In this document: in pieces, positions 34,452 to 43,077 of the stretch | Layout: every line of letters begins with the position of its first letter | How positions within the stretch are numbered: position 1 is the stretch's first letter | Origin: Actinomycetota bacterium | Lineage (GTDB): Bacteria; Actinomycetota; Thermoleophilia; Gaiellales; Gaiellaceae | Direction of reading: 5' to 3' | Length of the DNA stretch: 64,000 nt | Assembly (NCBI GenBank): GCA_009702325.1 | Contig: WLID01000001.1 | Coordinates: 620,001-684,000, forward strand | Program-made: the position numbers and the translations under genes | Notes under the pieces: model-generated | Databases searched by the model: none | Told to the model about the DNA's origin: nothing | The model's input: the letters and a program-made list of their open reading frames with translations, nothing else

Positions 34452-35684
34452 ATGGCAGTGACGACGACCTTTGCGACGATCGAGGAGGCAATTGCGGATA
34501 TCCGTGACGGCCGGTTTGTGGTGGTCGTTGACGATCCCGACCGCGAGAACGAGGGCGACCTTGTCATTGCGTCGCAATTTGTCACGCCTGAAGCGATCAA
34601 CTTCATGGCAACCCATGCGCGCGGTCTGATCTGCCTTTGCTTGACGGAAGAGAAGGCCGACATTCTTGGGTTGCGGCCAATGACCGACCGGAATGAGGCT
34701 CCGCTTGGCACTGCGTTCACGGTCTCGATCGAGGCGCGGGAGGGTGTGACCACGGGTATCTCGGCTGCGGATCGCAGCCACACCGTGCAGGTAGCGATCG
34801 CACCTGATGCGAAGGCGAGCGACCTCGTCCAGCCCGGACATGTCTTTCCGTTGCGCGCACGCCCCGGTGGTGTGCTTGAACGGATCGGTCAGACCGAGGC
34901 TGCTGTCGACCTTGCGCGCCTTGCCGGCCTCAATCCGTCTGGCGTGATTTGCGAGATCATGAACGACGACGGCACGATGGCCCGGGTCTCCGACCTCGTG
35001 CCGTACTGCGAGAAGCACGGGTTGAAGATGGTCACGGTGGCCGACCTCGTCGAGTATCGCCGCCGTCACGAGAAGCTGGTTGAGCGTGGCGCGTCGGTGC
35101 GGATGCCGACGGAGTACGGCGAGTTTACGGCCGTCGCCTTCCGCGAGCTCCTCACTGGCAAGGCACATGTGGCTCTCGTACATGGCGATGTTGCTGGGGC
35201 GGAGAACGTGCTTGTCCGTGTTCACTCGGAGTGCCTGACGGGCGACGTCTTCCATTCGATGCGCTGTGACTGTGGCGAGCAGCTTCAGCAGGCGCTCGTC
35301 CAGATCGCGAGCAAAGAGTGCGGGGTGCTCCTGTACCTCGCCCAAGAGGGCCGCGGCATCGGACTGCTCAACAAGTTGCGCGCGTACGAGCTGCAGGAGC
35401 AGGGTCTCGACACTGTTGAGGCCAACACGAAGCTTGGCTTCCCCGCTGACGGGCGCGATTACGGGATCGGGAATCAGATCCTTGCTGACCTTGGCCTAAC
35501 GACGATCCGCATCCTCACGAACAACCCCAAGAAGCTGACCGGAATCGATGGGTTCGGCCTGACGGTTGTGGAGCAGGTGCCGATCGAAATTCCGCCGAAC
35601 GCGGAGAACCGCCGGTATCTAGCCGCCAAGCGGGATAAGCTCGGACACCGTTTGCACCATCAAGACATTCGCGACCTTCCGTAA
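34452..35684 (+). CDS. ribBA: Bifunctional DHBP synthase / GTP cyclohydrolase II
   Basis: 410 residues. The N-terminal 200 residues are 3,4-dihydroxy-2-butanone 4-phosphate synthase (VVDDPDRENEGDLVIAS, HARGLICLCLTEEKAD, VTTGISAADRS, GHVFPLRARPGGVLERIGQTEAAVDLARLAG). The C-terminal half is GTP cyclohydrolase II with the zinc cluster (SECLTGDVFHSMRCDCGEQLQ) and YLAQEGRGIGLLNKLRAYELQ. Makes both precursors of lumazine. Starts 23 bases after ribE. Confidence 0.96.
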   Translation: MAVTTTFATIEEAIADIRDGRFVVVVDDPDRENEGDLVIASQFVTPEAINFMATHARGLICLCLTEEKADILGLRPMTDRNEAPLGTAFTVSIEAREGVTTGISAADRSHTVQVAIAPDAKASDLVQPGHVFPLRARPGGVLERIGQTEAAVDLARLAGLNPSGVICEIMNDDGTMARVSDLVPYCEKHGLKMVTVADLVEYRRRHEKLVERGASVRMPTEYGEFTAVAFRELLTGKAHVALVHGDVAGAENVLVRVHSECLTGDVFHSMRCDCGEQLQQALVQIASKECGVLLYLAQEGRGIGLLNKLRAYELQEQGLDTVEANTKLGFPADGRDYGIGNQILADLGLTTIRILTNNPKKLTGIDGFGLTVVEQVPIEIPPNAENRRYLAAKRDKLGHRLHHQDIRDLP

Positions 35685-35705
35685 AGCCTCGAGCAAAGCG
35701 AGCCC

Positions 35706-36392
35706 ATGAGCGACCAGTTCCTGCCGTACGATGCGCCTCTGCCCCCGCGTTCCGATGACGACGAGCCGGGCGGCCCGCCTGCGCCTGCCGAACCGCTCGC
35801 GCAGGTTCCGGCCGACGATCCTTTCGCCGCGTGGCCGCAGGCCGAGTCGGGTGCGGTTGTCGAGGATCGGCCCGAGCCAGGTCAGGCGATCCAGCATTCG
35901 GCGGGCGAGATCGAGATTCCCGACGGGTACTCGGTCATCGAGGGCAGCCCGATCGGCAAGCGCCGCTCGGTCGCCGTTGTCGTCTCGCGCTTCAACGGGA
36001 ACCTGACCAACCGCATGCTTCGTCGCGCGATCGACGCGCTTGAGGATGCAGGGGTCGCCCCTGACGCCGTCACGATCGTCCCTGTGCCGGGCGCGTTCGA
36101 GCTGCCACTTGCTGCTCTCGCGCTTGCGAAGACACGCAACTACGCGTGCATCGTTGCGCTTGGCGCGATCGTGCGGGGTGAGACGCCGCACTTCGACTAT
36201 GTCGCGGCCGAGGCGGCTTCGGGCCTTCAGCTCGCCGGGATCGAGACGGGCGTCCCTGTTGCGTTCGGGGTGCTGACGGTCGAGACCGTGGCGCAAGGTG
36301 AGGCCCGCATTGACCGCGCGGCCGATGCCGTTGCGAGTGCGCTCGAGATGGCTGACGTGTTCGCGCAGCTGCGCACCACCTCGCGCGGCTGA
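35706..36392 (+). CDS. ribH: 6,7-dimethyl-8-ribityllumazine synthase with N-terminal extension
   Basis: 228 residues against the usual 150-160. The catalytic core starts near residue 75 (SVIEGSPIGKRRSVAVVVSRFN), followed by VPGAFELPLAALALA, GAIVRGETPHFDYVAAEA and FGVLTVETVAQGEARI. The first 73 residues are acidic and Pro-rich, probably disordered. Compared with E. coli and B. subtilis RibH the K-x-GNKG loop after Q-x-x-x-R is absent (about 8 residues). Position after ribBA supports function as lumazine synthase, but active-site differences leave some doubt. Confidence 0.9.
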   Translation: MSDQFLPYDAPLPPRSDDDEPGGPPAPAEPLAQVPADDPFAAWPQAESGAVVEDRPEPGQAIQHSAGEIEIPDGYSVIEGSPIGKRRSVAVVVSRFNGNLTNRMLRRAIDALEDAGVAPDAVTIVPVPGAFELPLAALALAKTRNYACIVALGAIVRGETPHFDYVAAEAASGLQLAGIETGVPVAFGVLTVETVAQGEARIDRAADAVASALEMADVFAQLRTTSRG

Positions 36393-36397
36393 CGACC

Positions 36398-37255
36398 ATG
36401 GTCGACCAGGCGATCTACCTGGGCGACAACCTTGAGCTTCTCGCTCTGCTCCCCGACGAGTCGGTCACGCTTGTCTACATCGATCCGCCGTTCAACACGG
36501 GGCGTGTGCAGCGTCGTCTGACGCTCGCGACCGAACGTGACAGTGAGGGTGACCGTGTCGGGTTTGGTGGCAACACGTATCGCTCGGAGGTGGTCGGATC
36601 GAAGGAGTACGGCGACGCGTTCGATGACTACCTCGGCTTTATCGAGCCGCGACTCCGCGAAGCGCGCCGCGTGTTGGATAGGCGGGGCACGCTCTACTTC
36701 CACATCGACTACCGCGAGGCGCACTACTGCAAGGTGCTGCTCGACCAGATCTTCGGCCGTGAGTGTTTCCTCAACGAGATCATTTGGGCCTACGACTACG
36801 GCGCACGCGCGAAGAGCCGGTGGCCTGCAAAGCACGACACGATCCTTGTCTACGTGAAGGATCCGGCGAGCTACCACTTCGACTCCGAGGCCGTTGACCG
36901 CGAGCCGTACATGGCGCCGGGGCTCGTGACGGCCGAGAAGGCGGCCAAGGGAAAGCTTCCAACTGATGTGTGGTGGCACACGATCGTGTCGCCCACCGGC
37001 AAGGAGAAGACGGGCTATCCGAGCCAGAAGCCACTTGGGGTACTCCGACGGATCGTGCAGGCGTCGACGGCGCCGGGGGATTGGTGCCTCGACTTCTTCG
37101 CTGGCAGCGGCACTCTGGGTGCGGCGGCGCTTGAGCTTGGGCGCCGCGCGGTGCTCTGCGACGCAAGCCCCGATGCGGTGGACGTGATGCACGCCCGGCT
37201 GGGGCTGCCCGTTGTGGTGCTCGACGAGATGCCTGACGCAGCGTTGCCCGCCTGA
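36398..37255 (+). CDS. Orphan site-specific DNA methyltransferase (beta class, N6-A or N4-C)
   Basis: 285 residues. Motif order is catalytic first: DPPFNTG (about residues 30-36), then the SAM-binding region at the end ([49 protein letters not shown]). That permuted order marks beta-class amino methyltransferases. No restriction endonuclease or specificity subunit is adjacent; it sits between ribH and rpmB, 5 bases after ribH. Either an epigenetic orphan enzyme or a former restriction-modification partner. Recognition sequence unknown. Confidence 0.88.
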   Translation: MVDQAIYLGDNLELLALLPDESVTLVYIDPPFNTGRVQRRLTLATERDSEGDRVGFGGNTYRSEVVGSKEYGDAFDDYLGFIEPRLREARRVLDRRGTLYFHIDYREAHYCKVLLDQIFGRECFLNEIIWAYDYGARAKSRWPAKHDTILVYVKDPASYHFDSEAVDREPYMAPGLVTAEKAAKGKLPTDVWWHTIVSPTGKEKTGYPSQKPLGVLRRIVQASTAPGDWCLDFFAGSGTLGAAALELGRRAVLCDASPDAVDVMHARLGLPVVVLDEMPDAALPA

Positions 37256-37281
37256 TATCGCGGCGATTGTGGGGCTTCGGC

Positions 37282-37287
37282 TACACT
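37282..37287 (+). promoter_or_regulatory. -10 hexamer TACACT upstream of rpmB
   Basis: Nine bases before ATG 37297. Confidence 0.45.
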
Positions 37288-37296
37288 CCTCCGTCG

Positions 37297-37488
37297 ATGT
37301 CCAAGGTCTGCTCAGTCTGCGGCAAGGGTCCCTCGTTCGGGAACAACCGGTCGCACTCGATGGTTGCTACGAGGCGCCGCTTCGACGCGAATCTTCAGAA
37401 GATTCGCGTATTGGTGAAGGGCTCGCCGGTTCGCGCGTACGTCTGCACGCGCTGCCTCAAGGCGGGCAAAGTCACCAAAGCCATCTAG
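37297..37488 (+). CDS. rpmB: Ribosomal protein bL28
   Basis: 63 residues. Zinc-type bL28: [20 protein letters not shown] and a second Cys pair in [12 protein letters not shown], with [13 protein letters not shown] between. ATG 37297 is chosen because the conserved SKVC begins there; an in-frame extension from 37267 is rejected. Followed by a 120-base gap before the Asp23 gene. Confidence 0.95.
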   Translation: MSKVCSVCGKGPSFGNNRSHSMVATRRRFDANLQKIRVLVKGSPVRAYVCTRCLKAGKVTKAI

Positions 37489-37588
37489 CGCTCGATTTCG
37501 CCAACGCGATTCGAGGTTCCGGTAGCTGCGCTGCCGCGCTTGTGTGCATCGATCTTCGCGCGTTCGCACCCATCGCAGCGCAACCGCA

Positions 37589-37607
37589 GAGACCCCTTGG
37601 GGTGTCT
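37589..37607 (+). repeat. Short palindrome between rpmB and the Asp23 gene
   Basis: ACCCCTTGGGGT (37592-37603) lies within AGAC/GTCT flanks and could form a bulged hairpin ending just before ATG 37609. No U-tract. It could end the rpmB message weakly or hide the next start. Confidence 0.3.
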
Positions 37608-37608
37608 A

Positions 37609-37956
37609 ATGACTCTGATGGCCAGCCTCGTCCTTGAATCTGAACATGGCTCGATCACGATCTCGCGCGATGTTGTTGCAGAGATCGTGTCGGAGACAGC
37701 CAAACGGTGTTATGGCGTCGTTGGGCTGACACCGGCGTCACGGGTGCGAAGGATCCTCCGGCGTGACGGCATCAGCGTCGCGGGCGACGCAGACGGTGTG
37801 GTGATCGAGTTGCACGTTGTCGTTGAGCATGGGCTGAATTTGGCCGAGGTAGCTGCAACGATTCGATCTCAGGTGTCGTATGACGTCCAAAGACTTGTGG
37901 GTCTGCCTGTTGCAGCTGTCGAGGTTGTCGTCGCAGCTGTCAAGGAGGGCGCGTGA
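37609..37956 (+). CDS. Asp23/Gls24 family envelope stress response protein
   Basis: 115 residues. Asp23 features: LESEHGSITISRDVVAEIVSETAKRCYGVVGL at the N-terminus and VVIELHVVVEHGLNLAEVAATIRSQVSYDVQRLVGLPVAAVEVVV at the C-terminus. In Gram-positives these proteins often sit upstream of the DAK2/FakA gene, as here. ATG 37609 or ATG 37618 could be the start. The stop overlaps the fakA GTG by 4 bases. Confidence 0.88.
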   Translation: MTLMASLVLESEHGSITISRDVVAEIVSETAKRCYGVVGLTPASRVRRILRRDGISVAGDADGVVIELHVVVEHGLNLAEVAATIRSQVSYDVQRLVGLPVAAVEVVVAAVKEGA

Positions 37957-39506
37957 GAGGTCGGGTGCTCGACCTTGCACGCGGGGGCCTCGTGTCGATT
38001 GAGGCACAACGCGGCCGCATCGACGATCTGAATGTGTTCCCTGTTCCTGACGGAGACACGGGAACGAACCTGACGTTGACCGTGCGAGCGATTGTTGAGG
38101 CGCTTGAGGCGCCGGGTGCAGACGATCGTGCGGGTCTCGCGCATGAGGTTGCCCGGGCCGCGTTGATGGGCGCGCGCGGCAACTCGGGTGTGATCCTCTC
38201 GCAGATCGTTCGTGGGGCCGCGGAGGCGCTTGGGGGAACCGAGTCGTTGGATCTCGCTGCGGTGCTGCGCGGGGCGAGCGATGCCGCCTACCGCGCCGTG
38301 AAGAGCCCGGTTGAGGGGACGATGCTGACTGCGGTGCGGGAGCTTGCCGAGGCTGCGGAGGCTGGCGGTGAGATCGCCGCTGTGATCGCGCGTGGCGACG
38401 ATTGTGTGCGTCGCACTCCGGAGCTCCTGCCAGTGCTTGCCGACGCTGGCGTTGTCGATGCGGGTGCGGCCGGGTTCCTCGAGATCGTTCGCGGCGTTGC
38501 GTCGGTGTGGACGGGCGAGGTGCTCGTGGCTGCCGCGGCACCCGCGGCGCCGCGGTTGACGATGGCTGCGGATCTCGCACACGACGATTCGGAGTTCCAG
38601 TACTGCACCGTCTTCGTGGTCGAGGGTGAGGGTCTTGATGCCGATTCGCTCGAGCATGAGCTTGCTCGCTTGGGCGACTCACTCCTTGTTGTAGGCGACA
38701 GTGCCGCACTGAAGGTGCATGTCCACACTGACGATCCAGGCGCTGCTCTGAGCTTGGGTGTCGCGCGCGGCACGCTTGCGGGCATTGAGATCGCGAACAT
38801 GCACGCCCAGACGCGTGACCGTGAGCGTCGGCTACAGGCTGTTCCCGATCTTCCGGTTGCAACCTGCGGCCTCGTCGTTGTTTCGGCTGGGGCGGGGAAT
38901 CGAGCGCTCTTTGAGAGTCTCGGTGCGATTGTGGTGGACGGTGGCGAAACGATGAACCCGTCGACCGCCGAGATCCTGAGCGCAGTTGAGCTGTCGCCGA
39001 CGACCGAAGTTGTGGTGCTCCCGAACAACAAGAACGTCGTGATGGCGGCTGAGCACGCTGCCGCGAACGCCCAACGGGTTGTGCGCGTCGTGCCAACCGT
39101 TTCGATGCAGGCGGGGCTTGCCGCAGCTGTCGCATTCGACGCGTCGGCGGAGGCCGATGCCAACGTCACGGAGATGGCGGAGGTGGTCGAGGGCGTGCGC
39201 ACCGGCGCTGTGGCGCGCGCCTCTCGTGACGCCGAATTCGGCGGCGTCGATGTGCGGGCGGGGGAGTGGCTTGCGTTGCAGGATGGGAACGCCGTCGCGA
39301 CCGACCCCGAACCGGTCGGTGCGGTGCGGGCGCTTGTTGAGCGGCTGCTTTCCGAGCCGCGCGCGATCCTCACGGTGCTGCTTGGCGAAGAGGCGCCCGA
39401 CCTCTCTGATCTCCTTGCCGAGGTTGCCACACGGTTTCCCGACCTCGAGCTCGATGTGCACGAGGGCGGCCAGCCGCACTACGCCGTGCTTCTCTCGGCC
39501 GAGTAG
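37953..39506 (+). CDS. fakA: DAK2-domain fatty acid kinase subunit FakA
   Basis: 517 residues. N-terminal DhaL-type kinase domain with ADP/Mg motifs NVFPVPDGDTGTNL and GARGNSGVILSQIVRGAAE, a central domain with FQYCTVFVVEGEGLD and HVHTDDPG, and a C-terminal DegV-like region (PNNKNVVMAAEHAA). In Firmicutes FakA phosphorylates fatty acids presented by FakB to feed PlsX/PlsY. A FakB/DegV homologue follows 26 bases later and plsX is encoded at 45602, which supports this role. Confidence 0.9.
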   Translation: MRGRVLDLARGGLVSIEAQRGRIDDLNVFPVPDGDTGTNLTLTVRAIVEALEAPGADDRAGLAHEVARAALMGARGNSGVILSQIVRGAAEALGGTESLDLAAVLRGASDAAYRAVKSPVEGTMLTAVRELAEAAEAGGEIAAVIARGDDCVRRTPELLPVLADAGVVDAGAAGFLEIVRGVASVWTGEVLVAAAAPAAPRLTMAADLAHDDSEFQYCTVFVVEGEGLDADSLEHELARLGDSLLVVGDSAALKVHVHTDDPGAALSLGVARGTLAGIEIANMHAQTRDRERRLQAVPDLPVATCGLVVVSAGAGNRALFESLGAIVVDGGETMNPSTAEILSAVELSPTTEVVVLPNNKNVVMAAEHAAANAQRVVRVVPTVSMQAGLAAAVAFDASAEADANVTEMAEVVEGVRTGAVARASRDAEFGGVDVRAGEWLALQDGNAVATDPEPVGAVRALVERLLSEPRAILTVLLGEEAPDLSDLLAEVATRFPDLELDVHEGGQPHYAVLLSAE

Positions 39507-39532
39507 CGCGAAACCTGCGAAGCTCCGCGACG

Positions 39533-40399
39533 ATGGATCTCAACGCCGCGAATACCGCGATCGTTCTCGATTCGACCGCCGACTTTCCTGACGGCCCGAC
39601 ACGGTTTGCGAACTGGCGCGTCGTGCCCCTGTATGTCACCTTCGGTGACACGAGCTACCGGGACTACGTCGATCTTGGGCCCGACGAGTTCTACGCTAAG
39701 TTGACCGCGGCCAGCGAGCTCCCGCGAACGTCACAGCCCACGCCTGGCGACTTCGCGGCCGTGTACGAGGAGCTTGCCGGGTACGACCGGATCATCTCGC
39801 TCCAGCTCTCCTCAAAGCTCTCTGGGACGTATGCGAGTGCGGTGCAGGCGGCGGGCGGCAACGCGCGTGTGCGGGTGATCGACACGGGCACTGTCTCGGC
39901 GGCGGTCGCGATGCTCGCGCTTGCGATTCAGCGGCGTCTGGAGGCCGGGACGACCGATGAGGCGATCGACGCGCTGATCGAGTACTTCCACGGCAATCAC
40001 GGCCTGCTGTTCACGATGGACACGCTCGAGTACTTGGCGAAGGGTGGCCGGATCGGGAAGGGCGCTGCGTTCGCAGGGTCGCTCTTGAACGTGAAGCCCG
40101 TGCTGGCGATCCAAGCGGGTGAGGTGGTGCCGATCAAGCGTGTGCGTGGAGAGGCGAAGGCGTGGGAGGAGCTACGCCAGCTGTTCGAGCAGTCGACCGT
40201 TGATCGGCCCTCGCTGCGCGTTGGCATCGCCCATTCGGCGGCCCCGGCGCGGCTTGAAAAGCTCCGCCAGCTTGTCGGTGAGTCGCGGCCACGCGCGCAG
40301 ATTGAGGTCGCGACGATCCTTGGGGCAGTCGTCGGCACGCATGCCGGTCCGGGCACGCTTGGGATCTTCTGGTTCGACGACGTCGACTCTCCGGCGTAG
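39533..40399 (+). CDS. DegV family fatty-acid-binding protein (FakB-like)
   Basis: 288 residues. DegV marks: VLDSTADFPDG near the N-terminus, LPRTSQPTPGDFAAVYEEL, ISLQLSSKLSGTYASAVQAA with the lipid-carboxylate-binding Ser, and TLEYLAKGGRIGKGAAFAGSLLNVKPVL. Expected to bind a fatty acid for the kinase FakA encoded just upstream. Chain-length preference cannot be inferred. Confidence 0.9.
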   Translation: MDLNAANTAIVLDSTADFPDGPTRFANWRVVPLYVTFGDTSYRDYVDLGPDEFYAKLTAASELPRTSQPTPGDFAAVYEELAGYDRIISLQLSSKLSGTYASAVQAAGGNARVRVIDTGTVSAAVAMLALAIQRRLEAGTTDEAIDALIEYFHGNHGLLFTMDTLEYLAKGGRIGKGAAFAGSLLNVKPVLAIQAGEVVPIKRVRGEAKAWEELRQLFEQSTVDRPSLRVGIAHSAAPARLEKLRQLVGESRPRAQIEVATILGAVVGTHAGPGTLGIFWFDDVDSPA

Positions 40400-40439
40400 G
40401 TCCCTCTCCATACCAAAGGGGTTCATCCGGTCCGGGACC

Positions 40440-40445
40440 TATACT
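40440..40445 (+). promoter_or_regulatory. -10 hexamer TATACT upstream of recG
   Basis: The closest match to the housekeeping TATAAT consensus in the window; 8 bases before GTG 40454. No clear -35 element. Confidence 0.55.
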
Positions 40446-40453
40446 CCCGGCGG

Positions 40454-42535
40454 GTGAGGATGCAGATTCCCGCACACACGGGTTTTGCCGGGCTGGTCCA
40501 GGATGAAAACTGGCGCCGCCCGCGTGGCTGGGCGCGCCCGGAGCGATTGCTCGACCCGGTCACCAACCTGCCGGGTGTGGGGCCGACCCTCGCCAAGCGA
40601 CTGGTGCCGCTTGGAATCCAAACGGTCGGCGACGTTCTCTTCCGTCGACCCCGGCGCTATGAGACTGCAGCTGATCAGGTGCCGATCGCCGCGCTCAACA
40701 CGACCGACGAGGTGGTCATCGCCGGAACGGTTGGCGACATTCGCACGCGCATGCTGCCGCGACGTCGATCGCTCGTCACCGCACGGATCACCGACGAGAC
40801 CGGAACGATCTCTGCCACATGGTTCAACCAGCCGTGGGTTGCCGAGCGGCTCCGGCCGGGAACCGTCGTTCGCCTGCGCGGCAAGACCGGCCGCTACGGG
40901 TTTGACGTCAAGACCTACGACCTCGGCGACGACGCCGCCAAAGCAACCGCCGACTTCGCGCCGGTCTATGGCGCAAGCGAGCACGTCTCGCCCGCGCGGC
41001 TTCGGGAACTCACCCGCAGCGCCGTCGAGACGCACATCCACGACGTCCTCGATCCGCTCCCGGCCGAACTCGATCTCACGCTCCGCCGCGACGCTCTCGC
41101 GACACTCCACTTTCCCGACGACCCCACCCAAGCTGAGGCGGCGCGCAAGCGGCTCGCGTTCGATGAGCTGATCGCCCTACAGCTCGCAGTCCTTCGCTCC
41201 CACGACGACGACGGGGTCGCAGACGCCTTGCCGCAGCCCGGCGAGCTGATCGATCGCTACCGGGCGGCGCTGCCGTTCACGCTCACCGAGCACCAAGAAG
41301 CAGCAATCCGCGAGATCGACAAAGACCTCCAGAAGCCGGTACCGATGCAGCGCCTCCTCCAGGGGGATGTTGGATCCGGCAAGACAGTTGTTGCGCTCTA
41401 CTGCCTGCTCCGTGCCGTCGAGGCCGGCCGCCAGGGCGCACTCATGGCGCCGACCGAGACGCTCGCCGAGCAACACTTCCTGACGGTCGAAGGAATCTGC
41501 CGAGAGCTCGGCATCACCTGCGTGCTGCTCACAAGCGGTGCCGGTTCGCAAGCATCGCGCGACGCGATCGCGACCGGGGCCGCACAGATCGCCGTCGGCA
41601 CACACGCGCTGATCCAGCGTGGGGTGGAGTTCGCTGATCTTGCCGTCGCAGTCGTCGACGAGCAGCATCGCTTCGGTGTCGAGCAGCGTCAGGCGCTCGC
41701 AGAGCACCGCCCGCACCTGCTGCACATGACAGCAACGCCGATCCCTCGCACCCTCGCGCTCACGGTGTACGGCGATCTGGCGGTGTCCGAGATCGCACAG
41801 CCACCGGCAAGCCGTAAGCCGATCATCACCGCCTGGGTTGGCGCCGAACGCTCCGAGGTGGCGTATGAACGCCTCTGCGCACACCTCGACGCCGGACGCC
41901 AGGCCTACGTTGTGTGCCCGCTGATCGAGCTCTCCGAAACACGCCTGGCACGCGCGGCCGAAGCCGAGGCGGAACGGCTCCAGAAAGCTGAGCTTCGCAA
42001 CTACAAGGTGGGGCTGCTGCACGGACGCCTGAAGCCAGCCGAACGGCGCGAGGTTATGCGCGCCTTCAAAGCACGCGAGCTCGACGTTCTCGTTGCGACC
42101 ACCGTCATCGAAGTCGGAGTCGACGTGCCGAACGCGACGATCATGATCGTCCAGGAAGCCGACCGCTTCGGGCTCGCACAGCTCCACCAGCTGCGCGGAC
42201 GCGTCGGCCGCGGCGCCGAACAGTCGTACTGCCTCCTGATCTCACGGGCCAAAGACGACCTCACCGACAACACCAAAGCGCGGCTGCAGGCGCTCGTCGA
42301 CTCAACCGACGGATTCGAGCTTGCCGAGCGAGACCTTGAGCTTCGGGGCGAAGGCCAGCTTCTCGGCACCCGCCAATCTGGAATCGGCGACCTGCGCTTC
42401 ACCCGCCTGCGCGCCGACCGGGCCCTCCTCGCACGGGCACGTGACGCCGCCCGAGGCCTCGTCGCAGAAGACGGCCCATGGCATGACGAAGCCGATCGGC
42501 TCCTCCAAGGCGCCGACCCCGCCAACCTCGCGTAG
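40454..42535 (+). CDS. recG: ATP-dependent DNA helicase RecG
   Basis: 693 residues. N-terminal wedge/OB domain (LDPVTNLPGVGPTLAKRLVPLGIQTVGDVLFRRPRRYE, ATWFNQPWV), then superfamily 2 motor: FTLTEHQEAAI, QGDVGSGKT (Walker A), MAPTETLAEQH, VDEQHRFGVEQR (Walker B), MTATPIPRTLALTVYGDL, ATTVIEVGVDVPNAT and QLRGRVGRG. Reverses stalled forks. GTG 40454 follows TATACT; the ATG two codons later is an alternative. Followed 23 bases later by rsmD. Confidence 0.96.
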   Translation: MRMQIPAHTGFAGLVQDENWRRPRGWARPERLLDPVTNLPGVGPTLAKRLVPLGIQTVGDVLFRRPRRYETAADQVPIAALNTTDEVVIAGTVGDIRTRMLPRRRSLVTARITDETGTISATWFNQPWVAERLRPGTVVRLRGKTGRYGFDVKTYDLGDDAAKATADFAPVYGASEHVSPARLRELTRSAVETHIHDVLDPLPAELDLTLRRDALATLHFPDDPTQAEAARKRLAFDELIALQLAVLRSHDDDGVADALPQPGELIDRYRAALPFTLTEHQEAAIREIDKDLQKPVPMQRLLQGDVGSGKTVVALYCLLRAVEAGRQGALMAPTETLAEQHFLTVEGICRELGITCVLLTSGAGSQASRDAIATGAAQIAVGTHALIQRGVEFADLAVAVVDEQHRFGVEQRQALAEHRPHLLHMTATPIPRTLALTVYGDLAVSEIAQPPASRKPIITAWVGAERSEVAYERLCAHLDAGRQAYVVCPLIELSETRLARAAEAEAERLQKAELRNYKVGLLHGRLKPAERREVMRAFKARELDVLVATTVIEVGVDVPNATIMIVQEADRFGLAQLHQLRGRVGRGAEQSYCLLISRAKDDLTDNTKARLQALVDSTDGFELAERDLELRGEGQLLGTRQSGIGDLRFTRLRADRALLARARDAARGLVAEDGPWHDEADRLLQGADPANLA

Positions 42536-42558
42536 GCGACCCCAGCTAGCCTCCCGCC

Positions 42559-43077
42559 GTGCGCATCATCGCCGGTGAAAAGCGGGGTCACGGCATCCAA
42601 GCCCCCAAAGGAGAGACCACGCGCCCAACCTCCGATCGGGTGCGCGAAGCCGCCTTCAACCTGATCGGCCCGGTCGGCGGCGCGAAAGTGCTTGACCTCT
42701 TCGCAGGCTCAGGGGCAATGGGCATGGAGGCGCTCTCCCGAGGGGCCGCCAGCTGCGTCTTTGTCGAACACGACCGAAACGCCTGCCGCACCATCGACGC
42801 CAACCTCGAGAAGCTCAAACTCCGCGGCCGCCTCGTCCCGCACGACGCGATTCGCTTCCTCGGAGCCGAATCCGGAACCTACGACTTGATCCTCTGCGAC
42901 CCACCCTACGACTACCCAGCATTTGAACGGCTCGCCGCCCACTTCGAGCGCGTCCTCGCCCCCGACGGGCTGATCGTCTACGAAAGCCAAGCCGCCTTCG
43001 AACCCGAAGCACCAGGTCTCCAAACGCGAACATCCCGCCGCTACGGCTCCGCGAGGCTTACGCTTTGGGAACGATGA
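42559..43077 (+). CDS. rsmD: 16S rRNA (guanine-N2) methyltransferase RsmD
   Basis: 172 residues. MRIIAGEKRG, TRPTSDRVREAAFN, DLFAGSGAMGMEALSRGA (SAM loop) and LCDPPYDYPAFE (catalytic DPPY) are RsmD signatures; methylates G966 in E. coli. GTG start with TAGCCT (42547-42552) 6 bases upstream. Its stop overlaps the coaD ATG by 4 bases; rsmD-coaD is a conserved pair. Confidence 0.95.
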   Translation: MRIIAGEKRGHGIQAPKGETTRPTSDRVREAAFNLIGPVGGAKVLDLFAGSGAMGMEALSRGAASCVFVEHDRNACRTIDANLEKLKLRGRLVPHDAIRFLGAESGTYDLILCDPPYDYPAFERLAAHFERVLAPDGLIVYESQAAFEPEAPGLQTRTSRRYGSARLTLWER

